Assembly: GCA_002151545.1 (NCBI GenBank)
Contig: CP021237.1
Span: 3,472,001 to 3,536,000, forward strand
DNA from: Sphingobacteriaceae bacterium GW460-11-11-14-LB5
GTDB taxonomy: Bacteria; Bacteroidota; Bacteroidia; Sphingobacteriales; Sphingobacteriaceae
Reading direction: 5' to 3'
DNA: 64,000 nucleotides
Of this stretch, positions 9,517-19,900 are shown piece after piece. The number at the start of each line of letters is the position of its first letter. Position 1 is the stretch's first letter. Position numbers and translations under genes: made by a program. The notes under the pieces were generated by a model. It did not search any database. It was not told the DNA's origin and saw only the letters and a list, made by a program, of their open reading frames with translations.

Positions 9517-11862
9517 CTATCTTATCAACCTCACTTCATATATATTCGCAATAGCCGATCCCTGATCGGCAACAAATTTCACTTCTACATCTGCTTTTAG
9601 CAACTCTTTAGGAATTTGATATTCCTGCGTATAAAAATTATCTCCTTTGCTCCCATCCAACTTTACATTTCCAATTGCAACGCCATTGATCAGAATAGAG
9701 AAGTTCCTGTTCCTTTCCTTCCCGAAGTAAGTTAAACGCAGCTTATTTGCTGATAGATCTTTATTTTTAAGCACATAACTAAACCATGCCTTTCCATTTC
9801 TAAAATGTCTTTCCTGAAAGCTTCCGTTATCGGTTTGCTCACCTTTAAAGCTATGGTCAGATTCTGGTTGCTGTTCGCCGGTATTGACTAAGTCGACGGT
9901 TTCACGCTCTATTTTTAGCTGTGCTTCTTCAGCCAGCTTAATCGCTTTTGCACGTTCAGGCAAATCTTCAGCACTGCTGTAAGGAAAATAAACTACATAG
10001 CGCTTTTCGGCCAGGGTGTAAAAAGGAACCAATTTTAACGATTTGTATTTGGGTTGATAAACCGCATTTTGAGCACTAAAAGTTAAACTACGTTTATCAG
10101 TCAATGTGATTTCACTGGCTAACACATTTTTAGCTCCGGTAACGAGCGGAGCATCGCTAATCGGGAATAGTGGTCCGGAAGCAATATGCCCCATCCTGCT
10201 TCCATCAGCCGTTAAATTAGGCTGACTTAAGGTATCCAATGCTGCTGCAAGCACGATCGGGCCGCGCAGAAAAGCTACCCAGTCAGAACCATCCGGCATA
10301 AACTCCGTAGTGGTATGCATGGGCCAGGTAATATTTAGCACATCGCCACTTGACCAAAGGCGGTCGATACTGGCATAACCATTTGTATCTCCTTTAGCGG
10401 TTACTTTTTTTCCATTCACCAAAACGGTCATTTTTCCAGACTCAACCCAGGATGGCTGACGGAAATGCAAGGCAAAACGTTGCTTATCCTTTAATTGAAG
10501 TTTAATAGTCGTATTTTCTGCAGCTGGAAAAAGCGTTTGCTGGGTGAGCTGAATGCCTTTTTCCTTCCAGTTTAAGGTAGAGGGAATAAAAAGATTGACA
10601 TAAAGGTCATCTCCACTGTGCGCATAAATCAACTCACCATACTTGCCATGGTTTTCCAATCCAGAGCCTACACAACACCAAAAACTTTCCTGCGGACTCG
10701 AATAGATACGATAATGGCCCGGACGCATGGGCGTGAAGTATACAAAACCACCTTGCGGCCTTTGCGAAGCCAGGATATGATTATAAAGTGTACGTTCGTA
10801 ATAATCGAGGTAAGTATTCGAAGGCGCAGCCAGAAACAACTGCTTAGTGAGTTTCAGCATGTTGTAAGAATTGCAGGTTTCGGGTCCTTCACGCGATTCA
10901 GTCATCGATGAAAAGTTATTGGCGGGATGAAAATGCTCTCTAACGCTATTTCCACCTATCGCTACCGTCCGATGACCGACAACAGTTTTCCAAAAGAAAG
11001 CAGCTGCATTTGCCCAGGAAGCATCTTTATCCAGCAAGGCGATCTGCTCAAAACCAATTACCTTAGGAATCTGTGTATTTGCATGCAAACCGTTTAGCGC
11101 ATCAGTATTTTTTAGCAATGGATTTAGGATAGATTGATCTGAAAACCGCTTGGCCAGTTGAAGATATTTCGGATTACCTGTTATCGCGTAAACATGAGCG
11201 AAAGTTTCATTTAATCCCCCATGTTCGCTTTTTAATAGCTCTTGTACTTGCTGATCAGATAAACTGGAGACCAGATCTACACACCAATCGGTCAACTTTA
11301 TGAGCATTTGTTTTGCTTTTGCATTACCTGCAACCGCATAAGCATCGTAAAGTCCGGCGTAAATTTTATGGATATTGTACAAGGGAACCCATTTTCCATT
11401 CAATGAAAAACTGGATGATTTGATTTTACCTGCTTTAATTTCTTTCCAGATTTCTTTTCCACCCGGGATACCCGCCAAATAACCATCACCATTTTTTAAC
11501 TGGCATTTATCCAGTTCAGCAATCATGTAATCCATTCGGTCTTTAACCTTTGCATCACCAGTGGAAGCATACATTAAAGCCAGGGCAGACAAGTAATGCC
11601 CACCGATATGCCCGTCTAAACCTGTGTTTTCCCAGTTCCCGTAAGATGCTGCTTTAGGTTTCAATCCTGCTTCTCTTAAATACGGAGCCAAAAGCCTGTC
11701 CGCATTTAACGAAAGCATGTATTTTTTATCGGTCTCCTGCGCTTGCTTAAAAGGTCCATCTAGCAAACGGACTTCCGATAAATTAAATGGCTGCAAACTC
11801 GCCTGTCCGAAAATATTTCCACACAAGGTCGTAAACAATATGGCGGTAATTAATTTTTTCAT
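9517..11862 (-). CDS. Secreted GH127 beta-L-arabinofuranosidase (781 aa)
   Basis: GH127 (formerly DUF1680) hydrolyses beta-L-arabinofuranosides using a zinc-bound cysteine nucleophile. The signal peptide ends near residue 20 (NIFGQ). The alpha/alpha-barrel runs from about 25 to 440. The zinc and catalytic site is complete: E328 and C330 in GPETCNSYNMLK, and C396-C397 in FWCCVGSGLENHGKYGE. These match E338, C340, C417 and C418 of Bifidobacterium HypBA1. C-terminal beta-sandwich domains extend to 781, with a DUF4986-like last part. It lies 11 nt downstream of the CE12 esterase on the same strand, so the two are probably one transcript. It complements the alpha-acting GH51 enzymes across the repeat array. 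Confidence 0.9.
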   Translation of the reverse strand: MKKLITAILFTTLCGNIFGQASLQPFNLSEVRLLDGPFKQAQETDKKYMLSLNADRLLAPYLREAGLKPKAASYGNWENTGLDGHIGGHYLSALALMYASTGDAKVKDRMDYMIAELDKCQLKNGDGYLAGIPGGKEIWKEIKAGKIKSSSFSLNGKWVPLYNIHKIYAGLYDAYAVAGNAKAKQMLIKLTDWCVDLVSSLSDQQVQELLKSEHGGLNETFAHVYAITGNPKYLQLAKRFSDQSILNPLLKNTDALNGLHANTQIPKVIGFEQIALLDKDASWANAAAFFWKTVVGHRTVAIGGNSVREHFHPANNFSSMTESREGPETCNSYNMLKLTKQLFLAAPSNTYLDYYERTLYNHILASQRPQGGFVYFTPMRPGHYRIYSSPQESFWCCVGSGLENHGKYGELIYAHSGDDLYVNLFIPSTLNWKEKGIQLTQQTLFPAAENTTIKLQLKDKQRFALHFRQPSWVESGKMTVLVNGKKVTAKGDTNGYASIDRLWSSGDVLNITWPMHTTTEFMPDGSDWVAFLRGPIVLAAALDTLSQPNLTADGSRMGHIASGPLFPISDAPLVTGAKNVLASEITLTDKRSLTFSAQNAVYQPKYKSLKLVPFYTLAEKRYVVYFPYSSAEDLPERAKAIKLAEEAQLKIERETVDLVNTGEQQPESDHSFKGEQTDNGSFQERHFRNGKAWFSYVLKNKDLSANKLRLTYFGKERNRNFSILINGVAIGNVKLDGSKGDNFYTQEYQIPKELLKADVEVKFVADQGSAIANIYEVRLIR

Positions 11863-11873
11863 CCGTGCTCTGG

Positions 11874-13202
11874 TTAATTTCCATCAGGCTTAACCATACT
11901 ACTTTTAGGACTCTCTGGCCAGTGCCAATCTGCAGGATTATCTGGTTTTGCAGGATCGAATTTTGGCAGATCATCCACCAGGTATTTGGCAATGCCCAAT
12001 TTCTGTTCTTTAATGCCTAAGATGATGCATTGTGCAATTTCATAAGCGCCATAAGGATTAAAGTGCGTATTATCAGCCAGGGCCTTGTCCTGACCGGGAT
12101 AACTGTTGGCCGGATAATGAACAAAGGCTTTTTTCGATGGCTCTTCTCCCAAAGCATTAAACAGCGTCGAGGTCATGGCATTCAGGTCAATTAAAGCTAC
12201 TTTTTCTTCCTCGGCCACTTTACGTGCCGCAGCTGGAAAATCGCCAAGAGAATTTACAATTTTTCCATCTGCACCAAAAGATCTTCTGCTGGTTGAGGTA
12301 ACCACCACCGGGATCCCCCCTTTTTTCTTTACTTCTGAAATAAATGTTTTTAACCTTTCGGTATACGATTTATAGGCGCCATCATTTGGTCCTTTATCTT
12401 TTTGATCGTTATGCCCAAATTCGATGAACAAATAATCGCCGGGTCTCATCACACTTAAAACCTTTGCTAAACGTTTGCTCCCTAAAAATGAACCCAGTGT
12501 TAAACCCGATTCGGCATGATTGGCAATTGCAACCCCCGGTTTAAAAAAACGGGGGATCATTTGTCCCCACGATGCCCAGGGCTCATCATCCTGATTTACC
12601 ACCGTCGAATTTCCGGCCAGGAAAACAGTCACCTGATCTTCAACCTTCGTAATTTCGAGCGACTGTAATGCGGTTTGATGGTCAAATTCCAATGTCAGTT
12701 TATCATCCCAATCAAGTTTGGTCAGTTCGCGTGGCTTTAACGAAACCAATTGCCCGCCGGTAATGTGTTTATCTTTAACATTTACAATAAATGTTTTGGT
12801 TAACGATTGTCCTTTGGTGGTTTTTACATCTTCGAGCATCAACCTTCTCGATTCTGCTTTTACGGTACTTAACGTTACCCCTTTCGGATCACCAAGCGTC
12901 ACTGTGATTTTGTAATTACCCTCCGGAACGGCTACCGAGAAATAAAATGGCTTATTGCTTTTCACCAGGTCTGAAGTTAAAAAATTCTTCCCGCCATAAT
13001 CTACCCCTTCAACTTTCGAATCAAAATCAAAACCATAACCTTTTTCTTTATTGTAAGCATCCTGAGGTAAAATTTGTGTATAACCTTTAGCAACCTTTCC
13101 AGGTCCGAAGTCGAATTTGTAATCGGTTTTTTCCTGTGCCTGTGCCAGGTTGGCTATTAAACCAAGAAAAACTAATGGTTTAATAAACTTTTGAATGCTC
13201 AT
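11874..13202 (-). CDS. Secreted CE12-type (rhamnogalacturonan) acetylesterase, SGNH fold (442 aa)
   Basis: This enzyme probably removes acetyl groups from pectin backbones so the glycosidases can reach them. I chose the ATG at 13202 because it starts directly on a good signal peptide (MSIQKFIKPLVFLGLIANLA, then QAQ); an upstream in-frame ATG at 13247 adds 15 polar residues and looks wrong. An N-terminal galactose-binding-like beta domain covers about 28-188. The SGNH hydrolase follows, with S199 in LAGNSTV (block I), the IEFGHNDQ block, and a C-terminal DNTHFNPYGA carrying the Asp/His pair. It is the first gene of a two-gene minus-strand unit with GH127. Rhamnogalacturonan specificity is inferred from family and neighbours. 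Confidence 0.85.
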   Translation of the reverse strand: MSIQKFIKPLVFLGLIANLAQAQEKTDYKFDFGPGKVAKGYTQILPQDAYNKEKGYGFDFDSKVEGVDYGGKNFLTSDLVKSNKPFYFSVAVPEGNYKITVTLGDPKGVTLSTVKAESRRLMLEDVKTTKGQSLTKTFIVNVKDKHITGGQLVSLKPRELTKLDWDDKLTLEFDHQTALQSLEITKVEDQVTVFLAGNSTVVNQDDEPWASWGQMIPRFFKPGVAIANHAESGLTLGSFLGSKRLAKVLSVMRPGDYLFIEFGHNDQKDKGPNDGAYKSYTERLKTFISEVKKKGGIPVVVTSTSRRSFGADGKIVNSLGDFPAAARKVAEEEKVALIDLNAMTSTLFNALGEEPSKKAFVHYPANSYPGQDKALADNTHFNPYGAYEIAQCIILGIKEQKLGIAKYLVDDLPKFDPAKPDNPADWHWPESPKSSMVKPDGN

Positions 13203-13938
13203 ATCGTTTGGATTTGCGGTACGATCTGGTTTAATGGTTATATCCACATTCAGACCGTTTTCTCATAAAATTTGAAATCTGGCTAATTAAACGTCACATA
13301 GACGATTATATCACGAATATATAAAAACAATTCCCATTTAAAACGATAATGAACAGTTGATTTAAAAATTAAGCATTTACTAACTTAAGTCTGGTTATAA
13401 AAAACAACAAACACACGATAATCAATACTAATTAAACCTACACAATAAGATGATTTAGAATGCCCATAAAATTTCAGCAATTTCAAATCCAAAACCAACA
13501 ACACAAACAAATACAATTAAATAACATTAAAAACTGAATTTCTTAAACTAAATCGTATAAAAATTCGATATTTTCTTATCAAAAAACTTAAAAAAATTAA
13601 CACAAAACATAACAAACCAGATATTTACAAAATTTAATTCATAAATTAACCCATTATTAATATTAACCCAACCTGGGGCAGCTTCTTTTGTACTTGAAAC
13701 TTAAACAAACGATAAAAAGAAGCATAATTGAAATTTTTAATAAGAATTTTGTTCATAAAATTCATTTCTGAATGAAAAAATTGATTGTATCGGTGACACC
13801 TGTTCACTTCATTCATTTATAAATTTTTAAAACAATTTGACTTAACCAATTCGTATCTTAGTCTAATTAATCATACACACTATTTTCAGCGCTAAAAAGC
13901 TGTGTTATTGTGTATTACGGCCGGCATAAAGAACCATT
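13203..13938. other. AT-rich divergent intergenic region upstream of the PKS operon
   Basis: Roughly 735 bp separate the divergent CE12 and PKS units. The stretch 13300-13880 is markedly richer in A and T than the flanking genes and contains no credible ORF. It must hold the promoters for both units. No regulator gene is adjacent, no RNA gene is recognisable, and no REP repeat is present, unlike most other gaps in this window. Confidence 0.6.
13858..13888 (+). promoter_or_regulatory. Candidate promoter for the PKS operon
   Basis: TTAG at 13858-13861 (one mismatch to TTTG) is followed by exactly 19 nt and then TATTTTCA at 13881-13888 (6 of 8 to TAnnTTTG). This spacing equals that of the much better tRNA-Cys promoter in this window. 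Transcription would start near 13894, ahead of either possible PKS start codon (13939 or 13993). The match is imperfect, so this is a hypothesis only. Confidence 0.3.
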
Positions 13939-16900
13939 ATGTTGCGCTTAAATCATCCACCAAACAGAAGATTAGAATCAAAATCTAAAGCCATGAACAA
14001 ACACGCCATTATTGGAGTAACTCCCTTCGAAATCCCTGATAGCAGATTGGTTTCCAATTTACAAAAAGCAGATTGCTTTCCGGTTCTCAGTCTTGGACAT
14101 TGTAAAAATGAAGCAGAAAAAGCCCTTCAGGCACTCCTGGAAGCAGGCATATCAGATTTCGGTGTAAGTATCAATTCAGCAGCATTAGCAAGCATTGATC
14201 TTCCCACACAGGTAAGTTTAATCATTGCACCTTATGATTTTGCGCTAAAACGTAAAACATCGGCAAAAATTATCTATCAGGTTTACGACCTTGAATCTGC
14301 ATTAGCAGCACAAGAAAACGGAGCCGACGGGATAGTGGTAAAAGGAAATGAAGGTGCTGGCTGTGTGGCATACGAATCTTCTTTTGTACTTTTTCAACGG
14401 GTTATTAAAGAAATTACTTCCCTTCCGGTTTGGGTTCAGGGTGGCGTGGGTATCCATACTGCGGCCTCGTTAATGGCGCAGGGCGCAACGGGAATCATTT
14501 TAGATAGTCAGCTGGCCTTATTTCCAGAATGTGCGGTACCTGAAGAATTAAAAGTTATTTGCGGCAAATTAAGTGGAACAGAAACCAAACTGATTGATAA
14601 AACCCGCGTATTGGTCCGTCCGAATTCGCCGGCAGTAGCAGAAGATATAGATTATAATGACCTTCAAAAATATTTTAAAGGTTACGATCTGGAAACAAAC
14701 TACCTTCCAATGGGTCAGGATATTGCCTTATCAATTGACCTGGTTAGCAAATATAAAAAGCTCGATAAATTGGTTTTTGGAATAAAAGAAGCCATTTATG
14801 GCCATTTAAAACAAGCTAAAGCCATCAATATTATTAAGGCAGACAATTCGTTAGCCAAAGATCTGAACATCACCTATCCTATTGCGCAGGGACCTATGAC
14901 CAGGGTAAGTGATGTCGCTCCATTTGCTAATGCCGTTTCCGAAGCTGGCGCCTTATCATTTATAGCCTTATCCTTATTAAAAGGAGCATCAGCAAAAAAC
15001 CTGATCGAAGAAACCAAAAAACTGGCTGGTGAGAAAACCTGGGGTGTAGGTATTTTAGGTTTTGCACCACAGGAACTTAGAGACGAGCAACAAGATTATA
15101 TATTAAATGCAAAACCTCCTGTTTTGTTAATTGCGGGTGGAAGACCTTCACAAGCTAAACCTTTTGAAAAGGTAGGGATTAAAACCTTCCTTCACGTGCC
15201 ATCTGCCTCTCTTTTAGATATGTTTTTGAAAGAAGGCGCTAAACGTTTTGTATTCGAAGGTCGCGAATGTGGTGGTCACGTTGGGCCACTATCGAGCATG
15301 GTATTGTGGGAAAAACAGATCGAACGTTTGTTAAAGGAAGAAAATCCCGAAAGCATCAGCATTTTCTTCGCAGGTGGTATTCATGATGCTTTTTCAACCG
15401 CTTTTATTTCAGTAATGGCTGCTCCTTTGGCTGCCAGGGGAATGAAAATCGGGGTATTAATGGGCACCGCATATTTATATACTAAAGAAGCGGTCAGTAC
15501 AGGTGCTATTTTAGATAAATTCCAGCAGGAAGCCATGCAGGCAAACGAAACTGTTTTGCTCGAAACTGCACCGGGACACGAAACCAGGTGTTTAAATTCT
15601 TCATTTGCCACCTTCTTTAATGAAGAAAAAAAGAAACTTCAGTCCGAAGGAATGGATAAAAAAGAAATCTGGGCCAAACTGGAAACGTTAAATGTTGGCC
15701 GTTTACGTATTGCTGCAAAAGGAATCGAAAGACGTGGCGATAAGCTGGTACAAATAAACGAAGCTGAACAAACTGATCTGGGTATGTACATGATCGGTCA
15801 GGTTGCGCCCATGCATAAACGTATCATGTCATTACTCGATCTTCACCAGAATGTAGCCGACAATAACTATTCACATATTTTAAACGCTACACTTTCCTCG
15901 CCTCCCAAAAATAAGGCAAAAGCATTGGACGTGGCCATTGTAGGTATGGCCTGTATTTTCCCTGGGGCTAAAAACCTCGAAGAATATTGGCGTAATATCA
16001 TTTTGGGTAAAGATTCGGTAACCGAAGTGCCGGATGAAAGATGGAATAAAGAACTCTATTATAACCCTGATTCTACTGCCGGCGATATGTCGCACTCTAA
16101 ATGGGGCGGTTTTATCCCAAGGATAGATTTTGATCCCTTAGAATTTGGCATTCCGCCGCAATCGCTCGCGGCCATAGAGCCTACCCAACTGCTTACCTTA
16201 ATGGTGGCCAAACAGGCGATGCAACACGCTGGTTATGCCGATGGTGGTGTAGACAATGAAAATGTTTCGGTAATTATTGGTGCCGAAGGTGGAAACGACC
16301 TCGCCAATAGTTATAGCTTCAGAGGTTTTTACAAACAGGTTTTTGGCGAAATGCCAGCTGAATTGGATGCTGCCTTACCTAAGACCACAGAAGATTCATT
16401 CCCGGGTATTTTGGCGAATGTAATTTCGGGCAGGATCACCAACAGGTTAAACCTGGGCGGCAGAAATTATACCGTTGATGCGGCTTGCGCTTCTTCGCTT
16501 GCAGCAATCGATCTGGCTTGTCAGGAGTTATTTTTAGAGAAATCAGACATGGTTTTGGCCGGAGGAGCAGATCTGCACAATGGCATTAACGATTACCTGA
16601 TGTTCTCGAGTACACATGCCCTTTCTAAAAAAGGAAGGTGTGCTACTTTTGATGCTGAAGCAGATGGAATTGCCCTTGGCGAAGGGATTGCCATGATCGT
16701 ATTAAAAAGATATGACGATGCTTTACGCGATGGCGATACGATTTATTCTATTATTAAAGGTGTCGGCGGCTCAAGTGATGGAAAAAGCCTGGGTTTAACT
16801 GCGCCACGTAAAAACGGACAGGTAAATGCTTTAGAAAGGGCTTATAGCCAGGCTGGGATTACACCTTCGTTGATTGGTTTGGTAGAAGCACACGGTACAG

Positions 16901-19900
16901 GTACCGTAGTTGGTGATAAAACAGAAATCAGCGCATTAACGGATATGCTTAACCAGTCCGGCGCAACTGCAGGACAAACACATTTAGGCTCAGTAAAAAC
17001 GCAGATTGGCCACACCAAATGTGCCGCCGGCATCGCAGGTTTAATTAAAGCATCGCTATCGGTTTACCATGGCATTAAACCGCCAACCATTAACTTAAAA
17101 ACACCAAATAGTTTTTACAACGCAAAAACCAGTCCTTTTGCCTTCCATACCGAAGCTGGTTTATGGATGGAAGAAAAACGATATGCCGGTGTAAGTGCAT
17201 TCGGTTTTGGCGGAACAAACTTCCACGCCGTATTGGAAAGTGCGCAAAACACAGAAAATAAAAATTCGATCTTAAAATCATGGCCTTCTGAACTGTTTGT
17301 TTTCAGGGGAGATACTTACGAGGAAGCCAAAAGCCGCGTAATCTCTGTAAAAAACCTTTTAGAACTGAACGATCAGATCGAACTGAAAGATATTGCCTAT
17401 AGTTTAGCCACAACAGATAACAAACCTGTTCAATTGAGTATCGTTGCCAATCATGCAGAAGACTTAGTGATGAAAATCGACCTGGTGTTATCTGGCGTAG
17501 AAAGTAAAGATACTTACCTCACCCAAAAACAGGAAGGTAAAGTCGCTTTTATGTTTCCTGGACAAGGAAGCCAAAGGGTAAATATGGCCCGGGATCTTTT
17601 CGTGGTTTTCCCTGAAATGAGAAAACTGCTGAAGGCTTATCCTGAATACGAAAAAGTCCTTTTCCCCAATACCGTATTTAATGATGCGGATCTAAAAGCT
17701 CAAAAAGAGCAGATTAAAGATACCCGCATGGCACAACCACTTTTGGGTATTGTTGATCTGGCCATTGCCAACTTCCTGAGATCATTGGGCATTGTGCCTG
17801 ATATGGTGGCTGGTCACAGCTACGGCGAATTGCCTGCACTTTGTTTTGCAGGTGCTTTTGAAGAGGAAGCATTGGTTCACCTGAGTGCAGAAAGGGCAAA
17901 AGCGATCTTAAATGCTGTAGAAAACGGCGATCCGGGTACCATGCTTGCTGTGAGCGCAAAACAGGAAGATCTTGCACAATACCTGGGTGATATTGCAGCT
18001 GTTTATCCGGTAAACTTTAATGCGCCAACGCAATGTGTTATTGCCGGCAGCACTCCAGCCATCAGTCAACTGGCCGCCGTGTTAAAAGAGGCTAAAATAT
18101 CGTTCCGTCCGCTTGAAGTGGCTTGTGCTTTCCACAGCCCATTGGTGGCCAAATCGAAACAGCTTTACCAGGAAGTGCTTTCTGGTGTAAATTTTAATGA
18201 CCTTAAAATCCCCGTATGGTCTAATACTACGGCAAAAGAATACCCTGTTGAAGCTGCCGCAGTTAAAGAACGTTTAACCGACCATTTGATAAAACCTGTC
18301 CTTTTTGTTGATGAACTAAGGGATATGTATGCCGCCGGCGCCAGGGTTTTCGTAGAAGTTGGCCCTGGCAAGGTGCTAAGCGGTTTAACCAAATACTGCA
18401 TTGGCAAAGACGAAGTGATTTTACACACCGAGGATCAAGGCCAGAATAAACTTAGTCATTTATTAGGCACGTTGGCTGGCTATATGGCTACCGGCCGTGA
18501 AATCAAACTCGAAAAATTATTCGAAGGCCGTTCAGTTAAAACCATCAAACTGGATGAACTTGATATCTATAAAAAAAGTCCGGCCATCTGGTACGTGAAT
18601 GGTCAACACGCTGTTCCATCAACAGGTAAACTTCCGGCAAATGGTGCCTCCCCTATTACTAAACCGATCATCCTTATGAATACTACCGCTACACCAACTG
18701 AAAATCAACAGGTTAATGGCTCAGCCAAAGACCTGATGATGCAGGAATACCTGCACAGCATGAAAATGCTGATTCAGGCACAACGCGATGTGATGCTTTC
18801 CTTTTTAGGACAAGCTCCCGCAATGCCTTCGCAAATCATTAATCAACCCTTAACCTCATATCAGGTCCCTCAGCCAGTTCGCATTGAAAACCAGATCATA
18901 GCAAAACAGGAAGTACCTCAGGCACAAACGATTGAGGTAATTACGCCTGCAATTGAACAAAAAGACTTAAAACTGGTGCTTTTACAAATTGTGAGCGATA
19001 AAACAGGCTATCCACAGGAAATGCTGGGCATGGAAATGGACCTTGAAGCCGATTTAAGTATCGATTCCATTAAACGTGTAGAAATTATCGGTGCTTTACG
19101 TACCGAACTGGGTGGTTTCTCTCAATTGAACCTGCCGGAAGATAAAATTATGGAGGAGCTTGCCGGTCTTAAAACTTTAAGCAGCCTCATAAACTGGATT
19201 ACAGAAAATACGGAACAACCAAAAGCGGTTAGCGCAGCTGCTGTAACATCAGCGCCTATCATTCAATCCGAGCAGGCAAAATTTTCAATCGATCAGTTAA
19301 AATCAGCCATTCTTGAGGTGGTAAGTGAGAAAACCGGCTATCCAAAAGAAATGCTGGGTATGGATTTAGATCTTGAAGCCGATTTAAGTATCGATTCGAT
19401 CAAAAGGATGGAAATTATTGCATCGCTTAAAGAAAAAATCGGTTTCGGTTCGCAAAGCGAACAGGCTGATGATTTAATGGAGAAACTGGCCGCAATTAAA
19501 ACTTTAAATGCCCTGGTTAACTGGATTGCCGATGTTGAAGCAGAAAGCTCGGAGGTGCTTACCGAGGCAAAAAAGCTTATTGAGGAGAGCATCGATGATC
19601 AAACGGTTAAAGAAAAATTATCGCGTTTAAGATTTGAGCTAACTCCTGCCGCCCTAACCATTACCGAAGCAGCCATTTTAAAAGGGCAGCGTTTTGCCTT
19701 AACCGATGACGGTGGAGGTCAGGCGATCAAAATCAAAAAAGTGCTCGAGAAACATGGTGCCATTGCCGATTTGGTAAGCTTTGAAGACTCACTGGATGGC
19801 TATCAGGGCCTCATTATTTTGAACATGTTCGAAGCACAGCAAAAAGTGGGTATTCTCGATCATTTCGCAACGATTAAAAAACTAAATTTTGATACCGTAA

